DNA from: Strigamia acuminata | Taxonomy: Eukaryota > Arthropoda > Chilopoda > Geophilomorpha > Linotaeniidae | Reading direction: 5' to 3' | Length of the DNA stretch: 64,000 bases | Assembly: GCA_949358305.1 (NCBI GenBank) | Contig: OX442317.1 | Coordinates: 558,001 to 622,000 of the forward strand | Made by a program: the position numbers and the translations under genes | Notes under the pieces: generated by a model | The model's input: the letters and a program-made list of their open reading frames with translations, nothing else | The model's database searches: none | Told to the model about the DNA's origin: nothing | In this document: piece by piece, positions 56,111 through 64,000 of the stretch | Position numbering within the stretch: position 1 is the first letter of the stretch | Layout of the letters: the number at the start of each line of letters is the position of its first letter

Positions 56111-56355
56111 CTGATTCAGGAGAAAAAAATTAATTGGGACGCCAATATTTACTGAGATATCTGCGGTCAAACATCGCGAATTTACATTAAACATATATTT
56201 CCATAGCCTTGAAGAAACGACGTAACACGGTGCGAGAGTACGAGAGTAGGCATTGTAGAAAATGGCGCTGTCATCCGAATCAACGCACCTACGTTTAACC
56301 AGATATCTCGGTAAATTTTGATGTCCCAATCAATTTTATTTTTTTCCTAACTCCT
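56111..56355. mobile_element. Foldback/MITE-like element with about 55-bp inverted arms
   Basis: The left arm (56111-56163, with AATTGGGACGCCAATATTTA and GAGATATCTG) pairs with the reverse complement of the right arm (56300-56355). About four in five bases agree by eye. No ORF. Target duplication not identified. Confidence 0.6.
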
Positions 56356-56666
56356 CAAACCACCAAACTGTAGCTTATAAATTTTTTTAAGTGTTAACAT
56401 CACCACCAAAGGAGCTGCAATATTAAGGAGTACCGGACGTGAGCTTAGTTCAACCGCTAGTCATTACACACGTTGGTGAGTAAAATTAAAACAGTTATAA
56501 ATTTCAAATGCAATCCATTTCTAATTAGAGCAAAGTCCCAACGGTGGTTTACATATTCGCACTACTTGTGAAACTGAAACACATTTTGCTTTTATTAACT
56601 TGAAAGTCGAAATCCTTACAAATGAATTTTTTATTTTTTATTTACTAACTTTTTTTAAAATTAAAA

Positions 56667-57156
56667 TTAGTATGGATTAGTGTCTCCATTGCTTCCTTTT
56701 TCCCCTTTTTCTCCCGGCATACCATTATAGCCTGGAACTCCTGGAATTCCACGCAATCCTTCAAATCCGGGATGTCCATTTTCTCCCTTTTCTCCTTTTG
56801 GTCCCGGTAGTCCCGGGTAACCTTGTACACCAGGATATCCAGGAAATCCCTGGTCTCCTGCAAGACCCGGAGATCCCGTAACTCGGATATGAATCTGTTG
56901 AATAGAAATATACAAATTTGGGCATTGATTGTGCGAATGAGTCAAACATGCTGTAACCACTAATACCTTGTCTTGCAGCGCTTTCAATCTGGCTTCCAGA
57001 AGCGATAGCACGTCGCAGTCGAGCGAACATGCTGCATAATTAGTTGAATAGTAAAATATTACTGCTTTTTTTTATTCAGAACTTACTCGGATCTTCGGCG
57101 TCCGCATCGAAAAGAATGGAGGAGAAAAGAAGCGAGACGACGAGCGAAAACTTCAT
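56667..57156 (-). CDS. Short secreted collagen-like protein A (CCBE1-related miniature)
   Basis: Three exons. Exon 1 (start at 57154-57156) is a signal peptide, [20 protein letters not shown]. Exon 2 is a short helical module with a [21 protein letters not shown] pattern. Exon 3 is a Gly-X-Y collagen run ([16 protein letters not shown]... GEKGSNG), ending DTNPY with stop at 56667-56669. The paired-cysteine plus coiled-coil module immediately before collagen is the same layout as in CCBE1 next door ([23 protein letters not shown]). The module probably trimerises and disulphide-links the chains (inference). Shares its upstream block with collagens B and C. Confidence 0.85.
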
Positions 57157-57215
57157 CCTTCCTCACTCGATATGTCGGTCTTCTTATCAATTTAATGAGG
57201 TAAAATTAAAACCAC

Positions 57216-57249
57216 TTTGAGGTCAAGGCATACTGATAAAGATAATCTC
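57216..57249 (-). promoter_or_regulatory. Shared upstream block of short collagen A
   Basis: Plus-strand TTTGAGGTCAAGGCA (57216-57230), with a nuclear-receptor half-site AGGTCA, followed by ACTGATAAAGATAATC with GATA sites. The same pair in the same order precedes collagens B and C at similar distance from the ATG. Confidence 0.55.
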
Positions 57250-57413
57250 TGGTGTCCAAATGGCAAAGTTTGAATTTGAACATTTCAAAAGTCACAAAGC
57301 AAATTTGCACACTGTGTGCGTGATTGGCAGGAAAGAAAACAGAATATTTAACTTATAACGCGTTCGATTTGAGGTAATTTATTATAAATTTTGAATACAT
57401 TGAACGCGTGCAA

Positions 57414-58189
57414 TTAATTTGAAAATGGCGCGCATTCTCCTTTGTCTCCCTTTGGTCCTGGAAACCCAGGAAGGCCTGGATTTCCCGCTATTCCTATAAC
57501 TCCCGGAGTTCCTTGGTATCCTGTTTCACCGGTGTCTCCTTTTAGTCCAGGCAATCCCGTCACACCTGGTGGTCCAGGAATCCCCGGTAAACCCACGAAT
57601 CCAGGAGGTCCCATTAGGCCAGGCGGTGCAATATTGACATTTAGCATACCATTTATCTGTCGGGGAGATAGAGAGAGATCGATTTACGCAAGTTTTCGAT
57701 TTATCCGGCGTCGCAGCGACGGATATTGTATTCGGGGTCCACTACCGGTCAGCAGGGACCATGGTGGCACAAAATTTGCATACAAGAGGGCGTTTAAAAC
57801 GGCCCTCGAGTAATATAAAATGAAACAAATGACAAAACTCGATCTAAAAAACACACGATCGAAACAAAACACTTACTTGTTAGCGGTAATCGAAATAAAA
57901 CATACAATTGCAATAAAATAAACGAAAACACACTTGAACGCATTAAATCATTTAGATTTGACAGCAAGTTGGGAAATTAATTGACGAGTTGTAACTTACC
58001 GTTTCTTCCAGAGCTTTTAAAGAAGCTTCGAAATTCGAAAGTCGGTCGCACTCAACTGAACATGCTGCAATGCACCAACGCGTGATTAGAACAAACTAAT
58101 TTATATTTTAAATCAAACTCACTCTCGTCCGCAATGACGGTGAAGATAAAGAACGCGAAAATATGGACGACGACCAGAGAGAACTTCAT
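57414..58189 (-). CDS. Short secreted collagen-like protein B (CCBE1-related miniature)
   Basis: Start at 58187-58189, signal peptide [20 protein letters not shown]. Exon 2 carries the [21 protein letters not shown] module (about 58010-58065). After an intron of about 350 nt comes a collagen exon ([20 protein letters not shown]...[14 protein letters not shown]; stop at the 57414 end). An extra cysteine sits close to the C-terminus. Same architecture and orientation as A and C. A plus-strand frame over the same exon ([13 protein letters not shown]...) is the antisense shadow of Gly-Pro codons. Confidence 0.85.
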
Positions 58190-58224
58190 CCTTCCTCAAT
58201 TGATCGGCGCTCTATCAATATTAC

Positions 58225-58263
58225 GAGGTCAAGGCGAAACAAGTCCAGTTTATACTGATAAAT
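58225..58263 (-). promoter_or_regulatory. Shared upstream block of short collagen B
   Basis: GAGGTCAAGGC (58225-58235) followed by ACTGATAAATC (58253-58263), in the same order as at collagens A and C, about 40-75 bp upstream of the ATG. Confidence 0.5.
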
Positions 58264-58375
58264 CTTTGGCAGCCAGACGAGTGACGAATGGCCAATAATA
58301 AAAAATAAAAAAAAATGAAGGACACAAAATAGAATTGTTTTTATTTATTTCTTCATTTGGGGAAAAAAATGCAAT

Positions 58376-59903
58376 TTAAATTTGAGGTTGATTTGTAAAT
58401 TGTTTATGCAGCGCCGAAGCGATGTCGTATCGCGCGGGGGTCTGCTGCCGGAACACGGCTTCTTGCAGCACCTCGATGTCGTGTCTCACGTCGGCCAAGA
58501 CGAGCAACAAGAAATCGAAAGAGCCTTCCTGTCCCTTTTCCCCTTTGATTCCCACATCTCCTTTGCTGCCCTTGACACCCGCTCGTCCTTCGGCTCCAGG
58601 TGCGCCCTGCAAAATGCACATTTCGCATCAGATTTAGCAATTTGTTTGTAACAAATACTCACGATTGGTCCTCGTTTGCACACGCAGCTCTTTTTCCTTC
58701 CTCCCACTTGCACCAACGTCCAATCACCGCCTTCGAAATTGGATTCTTGCGCTTTTGGGTCGGAAATTTCCTTGGATCCCGATTCGCCGCGCGGCCCTTG
58801 CGGACCCGGGAATCCTCTCGGTCCTTGTTGTCCGGGAGGGCCCGCATTTCCTTCCGGTCCTGGCGGTCCGGAGCCGAAATTGTGTAATTGCACGGCCATC
58901 GTGATAGCTTGCAACTGCGGCAAAAGAAAAGAAAGAAAAAAGTTGATTTGAATTTTTAATTGTAAAAAAGTTGTCAACTTTTTCTTCGAGTTGTTGGACT
59001 TTAAATTCCAAATGAGATACGACGTCGCAACTGGCGACGCATCTCGGATTCACGACTTCCGGCTGTGTTCTGAAGGCGCCTGCAAATGCAATTTGATTTT
59101 AATTAATTGTGAATTGTTCATTTCTAGTATTTGAGGTACCCGAATGAGTTGGCTCGCACGTTTTGTTATCCGGGCGCAGTTCGTGCCCCGGTTTGCACGA
59201 ACAACTGTAACTTCCATTCAAGTTGTTGCAAAAATGCTCGCAATTTCCATTATTCTCCAGACATTCATCGACATCTAAACGAAAAATAAAGTTAGGAAAT
59301 TCTTGGAGTATTCAACTGCGCAGCCTACCGATGCAATATGGTGGAAGCGCGGCTCTTTGTCGTTCGTAATCGAACTTGAATCCGTGGAAACAGGAACAAA
59401 TGACTCGCCCGAAATATATGGAACATTTTTGTTCGCACAAATGAAGGGAACACGGGTCTTTATCTGTATATTTATTTATTTGATTATATTTATTCATTTA
59501 TTGATTTATTTATTTGAGATATTTAATTTGCTCACTCACCGTTTGCTATGCAATTGCCAGCAACGTAGGTGAATCCCACGCAGCAATGTTTTCTGAAATT
59601 AGAAAAGTAAGTTTATCACAAACGAAAAGGTGGAAATCACACATAAAAACCTAAAGCAATCGATCCATTGACCCCTGACGTGGCACTTGTATCGTGTTGT
59701 TATGATTTCCGCAGACGGACATTCAATGGCGTCTGGTCTGCTCAAAATAAAAAGTTGATAGTATATTTAAAAAGAAAAAAAAACGTTTCTAATTTGTATC
59801 ATTTAATTTACCTAGATGCCGTTTCAAACTGTTGATCCTGGCTCACAGCGAGCTGAAGACGCAGAATTATAACGGCGGGGACGAGCAGAAAAAGCAGCTT
59901 CAT
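58376..59903 (-). CDS. CCBE1: Collagen and calcium-binding EGF domain-containing protein 1 orthologue
   Basis: Secreted matrix protein; in vertebrates it promotes VEGF-C processing for lymphatic growth. Start at 59901-59903, signal peptide [22 protein letters not shown]. Next [22 protein letters not shown] (the CCBE1 N-terminal cysteine block); an EGF-like [21 protein letters not shown]; a calcium-binding [46 protein letters not shown]; two collagen stretches ([19 protein letters not shown]...; [16 protein letters not shown]...). The C-terminus [23 protein letters not shown] is a hallmark of CCBE1. Stop at the 58376 end. It is flanked by three miniature collagens that look derived from its middle part. 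Confidence 0.93.
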
Positions 59904-60319
59904 CTTGGATGGAAGAGCAGAGAGAAGGAAGACGCGCCCAGAGCATAAAAAATGTTGTTATTGATGCAGAGATGCGATCAAATGACGGACAGCAAACAGA
60001 GCATCGTTTGTAGCTTGTTAAAAATAGTTATTTAAAAATAGGTAATGGTGAATGTAGAACTGTCTCAAAATTAAAATTCTAGAATTTATCAATTGATTTC
60101 AGTTGCAACGGCACAACACGTATGAAATTGACCGCCCTAAAATGCAAAATACTTGTAAACTGCAAAATAAATCGAATCGACCCCAATCTGTATGTATACC
60201 ATGATATTTTTCATATTTTTCATAATTGTTGCTTTTATTATTTTTTGATAATTACAAATGCATTTCCTCGTATATCTCTTTTAGATTTGACATTTGACTG
60301 TCATTTTTCAATTGTTTTG

Positions 60320-60838
60320 TCAATTCGGGGGGGAATCTCCCTTGCTTCCTTTTTCTCCTTTTACTCCCGGATGAGCATTCATGCCTGGAAGTCCCGGAGG
60401 TCCAACAATTCCTAGTGGTCCAGGAAGTCCTCGATCTCCTTTGAATCCTTTCACTCCCGGATGTCCAAGGATCCCTGGCAATCCAGGAATGCCAGGTAAT
60501 CCGGGTATTCCTTTTGGACCTGGAACTCCAAGAACTGCAACGTTTGCAAACTGTTGGATAGAAACAGAAATAGAAATTGGATGATCGATTCAAATGGGTG
60601 AGTAAGGAAAACAATTTTGTCACTACCTTATCTTCCAACTCTTTCAATTTTGCTTCAAAAGCCGAAACTGCATCGCAGTCGAGTGAACATGCTGAAATGC
60701 ACATTCATAAGAAGTGAATATCAGTAGTCGGATATTAATACTTTTTTTATTTTCCACTTTGTACTTACTCGTTTCATCTGCGTCTGCATTGAAAAGAATG
60801 CAGGAAAAAATGAGCAGAACGATAAACGAAAACTTCAT
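60320..60838 (-). CDS. Short secreted collagen-like protein C (CCBE1-related miniature)
   Basis: Start at 60836-60838, signal peptide [20 protein letters not shown]. Exon 2 has [22 protein letters not shown]. Exon 3 has [20 protein letters not shown]... ending [12 protein letters not shown], stop TGA at 60320-60322. Signal peptide, cysteine module, intron positions and C-terminal motif match collagen A most closely, so A and C are probably the most recent duplicates although CCBE1 and B lie between them. Confidence 0.85.
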
Positions 60839-60890
60839 TCTTCCTCACTCGAGCTGTCTTGTCAATTTAATGAGCAAAAGTTGCAATCAT

Positions 60891-60933
60891 TTTGAGGTCA
60901 AGGCAAATTAAAGTTTCTACAGATAATCTTTGC
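60891..60933 (-). promoter_or_regulatory. Shared upstream block of short collagen C
   Basis: TTTGAGGTCAAGGCA (60891-60905), identical to the block at collagen A, followed by ACAGATAATCTTTG (60919-60932). The 5' leader (CTTCCTCACTCGA) is shared as well. Confidence 0.55.
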
Positions 60934-61472
60934 TCTTCAAATCGCAAAGTGCCAACATTTTTTTAATTTTTATTTTTTTTTATTTTTATTTTATTTTATC
61001 AATTTACGCAAAATCTGCGGATCTCACATTACAAATTCGGATGTTCACTTCGTATTTTAAGAGGGGGCTTTAAAGAAATCTTTACGTAAGGTGTTAAAAA
61101 ATATTATAATTGAAAATTTAAATTGTTTTGAAGCCGTGTTTAGGTTTCTTGACAGCGTATGTGTAATGGCTTATAATGAAAAAATAATAATAACTTGTAT
61201 CCATGTTTTGTGCCATCATTTTCATTTAATTTGAATAGTTTTCGGATTTAAGAACTCGGAATTTAAGTTATAAATTTAAATTTTAAATTGAAAAATGACA
61301 TTAGGCGTTGTTTTTTTTTACTTGCACGAGTATTTTTATTATCTGGCTACTGAAGTCCATAGACCATAATCATCACTTTCTTTCTTTCTTTCTTTCTTTT
61401 TCTTTCTTTTTTCTTATCACAGCAGTTATTTTCTATTTAAGATAAATAAGTTTGACTTGAAATTAATTGGCA
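60934..61472. other. Intergenic AT-rich region
   Basis: Poly-T tracts and a (TTTC)n microsatellite at about 61378-61410. No coding signal. Confidence 0.5.
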
Positions 61473-62215
61473 TTCATTTTTACAACAGTTCTGGTAATCA
61501 GCATCATGTGTTTTAACTTCTACACCGAGATCGAGAACGACCCACCGGACAGCCAGTTTCCAAACACCACGACCCAAGGGCGCCAATGCTCAGCCGAAGA
61601 GTTTACAAACTTCCCTCCCGGATGCAAAATCCCAAAACTCGAGCCATACCACTTGTCGGTCCATAAATACATGAAAGACTACACGGGCAAACACCTCACA
61701 TGCCCATGGTGCTCGCAACCGACGACCAAGCGCTCAGAATCAACACAAATTACCCGTTCTACGGTGCCAACACCAAATGATACTACAAAAACATCTACTT
61801 CCGCCTGAACGAAAACACCAACGCGTACTCCACCCCATAGTTACTGGAGGCCAACGGCACAATCAAAATGACCAACGATTTCGTTACGACCGAGTGTTTC
61901 AACGAACTCAACCATGATTTCTTCGCCTTTTTTAACGGACAAACCCCAAGTGGAGGAAAGATGTCGGAGGATCCTCGAGCGGGACGAATCGTTGAGCGTG
62001 CTCCTATTCGACCTCGACTCGGATCGGAGTCGAAAAGCTTGTACATTCGCCACCTGAAACTCGTGTACAAACTGATTCGTCGAACTGCAACAAGGTGGGA
62101 CTCAACATCTACCCCAACATGCTGCCCTTCCAGACGGGCAAGATGCAGGACGAGCATCATTTCGACGATGACCACCGAAAAACGGACCTCAACAAACTGC
62201 CCATGGCTTGAAAGG
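61473..62215 (+). pseudogene. DUF229-type (sulfatase-like ectodomain) gene fragment, broken
   Basis: A hydrophobic anchor-like start (VLVISIMCFNFY) is followed by GCKIPKLEPYHLSVHKYMKD, a hallmark N-terminal pattern of the DUF229 family of membrane-anchored sulfatase-like proteins. Further matching pieces appear in other frames: NIYFRLNENTNAYSTP, TNDFVTTECFNELNHDFF, SVLLFDLDSD, and NKVGLNIYPNMLPFQTGKMQ. They are separated by frameshifts and in-frame stops (for example TGA and TAG near 61780-61843). No introns are visible. Family assignment is from motif recognition. Confidence 0.6.
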
Positions 62216-62221
62216 AGTTCG

Positions 62222-62934
62222 GACGCTTTTCGCCGTGGACTGCTACTTAATCCGAATCCGAAAATGCACAAACACGACGGAACGAACGATTGTAGTCAAG
62301 ACAGTGTGGTCAGTTGCACGAAACCCGACGTGTACGAGTTCAAGCGGACGGTGTCCACCGGATTTCTACCGCAGAACGGCTACGCTAACACCGGTGAAAA
62401 GAATGGCTACGCCAACAACAGCTGCAACAACAACAGTGCCGACAAGAACGAGAAAAATAGTTACGTCATCGTGAGCGACAAAAACGGTTGTGTTAAGGTT
62501 GCGGACACCAACGGGTACACGAACGGCTACCCGAAGGCCTCGGAAGTCATCAATAGTTACGGGAAATTCGAAAGTAGATCGAAAACGAGTTACACCGATG
62601 GGTATAATGGGCAGTTAAGCAATTCTTCGGCATTGTGCAATGGGAGCACTTGGCGGTTCCCACCAGTCCACTTCGTCATCTAGTCCTGATAATCAGGATA
62701 ACGTCGATTCTAGAGGTCAGAATTGAGCTTTTGCATTTTTTTTAGGGCTTGGTTTTATTCATTTTTGGGGCTTTTTCAGATTTGAGGAGTCGGAATGGTA
62801 ACGATGGATCATCAGAAGACGAAGTGCCCGATTATTTAAAGTATTTTATTTTAGTTTTTATTGTTTTTTGTGTGTTTGGATTAATGTTTATTGGTTTTGG
62901 TTTGACAGAAAGTACTGTATACTGTGATCAATAG
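62222..62934 (+). CDS. Unrecognised Asn/Gly/Tyr-rich ORF followed by a TM-like segment
   Basis: Open frame with GC-rich third positions and repeated NGYAN/NGYTNGY motifs (about 62370-62640), unlike the surrounding AT-rich DNA. Downstream, an acidic segment ([13 protein letters not shown]) precedes a hydrophobic stretch [20 protein letters not shown] (62843-62902). Whether these belong together, continue the broken DUF229 gene or are a separate exon set is unclear. The hydrophobic part is also just what a T-rich intron looks like when translated. No known domain seen. Confidence 0.3.
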
Positions 62935-63981
62935 TAGCTGGGGATATGAAAAGTCCGAGAGCGATTGCGCTCGATCCCAGATATGGATTGCTTTTTTGGA
63001 CTGATTGGGACTTCGATATGCTCCGCATAGAATCGTGCTTAATGAGCGGCGATGGTCGGCGAACGGTTTTGAAGGTCAATAATGTAACGGACGAATTTAT
63101 TGGATCGATGCAAAGTAAGACGTGTTTTAGACTTCTAAACCTGATGTTTAGAAAGTCTCATGAAACGGTTCTGTCTGTCTGTCCGTCCGTCCGTCCGTCC
63201 GTCCGTCCGTCGTCAACGATTCCGCAAAAACTATAGCAGCTAGAGCAAAACGGACAACGGCATTAAATTCAGCATGCTTATATTATTATTGTAAGGTATT
63301 TTCAGATTTCTTGGACCTCCGGTTGAATTAATAAACCGGTTTTAGTGCACTTTTAGCCGTCTAATAATACTACTTCCGTCCTGCACAGGAAGTTGTAACA
63401 TTGTACTAGCGCCACCTGGCGGATCCCGTGAGCCATACGTTGCGATACGTTTTCCGCGCGATTTATTTCCCGATTGTAGCAAACCCGGATGCAACAATTC
63501 CGCAGCATATCATTTCAAATTTTGGTGGGATTTTGTTTGTTGTTGCTTTATATTGGCAAAAAAAAAAAAAAATTTTTTTTTTTAAATTACTTTATTTTCT
63601 TTTATTTCGGTGTTTTATTTAGGGACAAAAGGACAGGGTTTAGAAGTCTAATATGTAATGCTTCCCTGCATTACAAATCCCAGCTTGTTTTGTATAAATT
63701 TGTTTACAAATACATAAAAATTACTTGAAAAAAATAATATAATTACCAAAATATTCTCATAAAACACCAAAATACTCCCAAAAAAAACCAAAAACTAACT
63801 AAAACATCCTAAAAGCAATAAAAAAAACACCAAAAAAGTACAACAAATAATCCGTCTTTTAATAATTAATGATTTTTTGTTTGTTTTAGATCCGATTCTA
63901 TTCAATCAGCAACTTACGAGGTCGAGGATCACAGAGAAATTCTTTGTGGTCACGAGTTGTTCTCTCATCCTTTTGCGATAC
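62935..63981 (+). pseudogene. LRP1-like LDL-receptor YWTD beta-propeller fragment, missing an internal exon
   Basis: Exon 62935-63114 encodes [33 protein letters not shown] and MSGDGRRTV; exon 63890-63981 encodes SDSIQSATYEVEDHREILC followed by GHELFSHPFAIH. Both match adjacent blocks of an LRP1 YWTD propeller. The intervening blade (WPNGL...WIDAR) is absent, and the phases do not fit: the first exon leaves 1 nt whereas the second needs 2 nt. No EGF or upstream propeller exons are seen on the left. It is therefore a fragment or broken copy; continuation to the right is outside the window. A functional gene with an exon I cannot see remains possible. Confidence 0.6.
63128..63651. mobile_element. 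TIR-bounded non-autonomous element with CTGT/CCGT microsatellite
   Basis: Ends TTAGACTTCTAAACC (63128-63142) and its reverse complement GGTTTAGAAGTCTAA (ending about 63651). Near the left end is (CTGT)n(CCGT)n (63171-63213) followed by CAACGATTCCGCAAAAACTA, a layout seen in many small arthropod elements. No ORF. It occupies most of the gap where the LRP1-like exon is missing. Confidence 0.6.
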
Positions 63982-64000
63982 ATGTAAGTTTCGATATTTA

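Noticed and set aside
57442-57813. Plus-strand Pro/Gly-rich ORFs over the collagen exons (also 58600-58950 and 60381-60584)
   Set aside because: Antisense of GGN-CCN collagen codons; the minus-strand frames have signal peptides, splice sites and Gly-X-Y periodicity.
1-64000. CRISPR arrays, operons, prokaryotic signals
   Set aside because: Introns, animal gene families and transposon types show nuclear animal DNA; the tandem repeats present have no spacers.

Overview
This is a fragment of a compact, AT-rich animal nuclear genome. It has intron-rich genes (mostly 50-70 nt GT-AG introns), no operons, A/T-rich introns full of poly-A/T and GA/CT runs, and several small DNA transposons. Gene content points to an arthropod. 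A full-length canonical Dscam (nine Ig, four FN3, one Ig, two FN3, TM) carries a tandem exon array only at Ig7, not at Ig2 or Ig3 as in insect and crustacean Dscam1. That, with MCM9 and CCBE1, makes a non-pancrustacean arthropod (chelicerate or myriapod) my best guess; this is inference.

Layout. 0-15 kb holds housekeeping genes: the 3' part of mitochondrial DNA polymerase gamma (POLG, +), a coiled-coil/RWD protein resembling the KNL1 C-terminus (-), MCM9 (+, sharing a CCAAT/GC-rich divergent promoter with the KNL1-like gene), DAZAP1 (+), a small secreted cysteine-rich protein (-) and KRTCAP2 (+). 15.5-26.7 kb holds the RING E3 ligase RNF126/RNF115 (-), divergent from AGGF1 (+). The AGGF1 G-patch is split by a 6.7 kb intron, about a hundred times longer than its neighbours. 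26.7-30.7 kb is a long intergenic region rich in simple repeats; follistatin (FST, +) follows at 30.7-34.8 kb.

36.4-56.4 kb is the most dynamic part: a tandem duplication of Dscam. The upstream copy (37.9-41.6 kb) is a decayed pseudogene, cut at its 5' side by a LINE reverse-transcriptase fragment, lacking its TM exon and frameshifted. The downstream copy (42.1-55.2 kb) is complete. It has five tandem Ig7 exons separated by introns of only 33-49 nt. A 3.17 kb hAT-like foldback transposon with perfect 8-bp target duplication sits in the next intron and carries about 118 near-identical copies of a GC-rich 12-mer. A relic of the first exon of a further Dscam copy lies just downstream.

56.6-60.9 kb (-) holds a CCBE1 orthologue inside a cluster of three short secreted collagen-like genes that look like CCBE1-derived miniatures and share an upstream block with one another. 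61.4-64 kb holds a broken DUF229-type gene, an unrecognised low-complexity ORF and an LRP1-like fragment whose middle exon is missing where a TIR element lies.

Most interesting: (i) the Ig7 array whose intron lengths alone could enforce exon choice, with one apparently dead member; (ii) the CCBE1-mini-collagen family with shared promoter; (iii) the minisatellite-bearing hAT foldback element; (iv) the layered evidence of Dscam gene birth and death.
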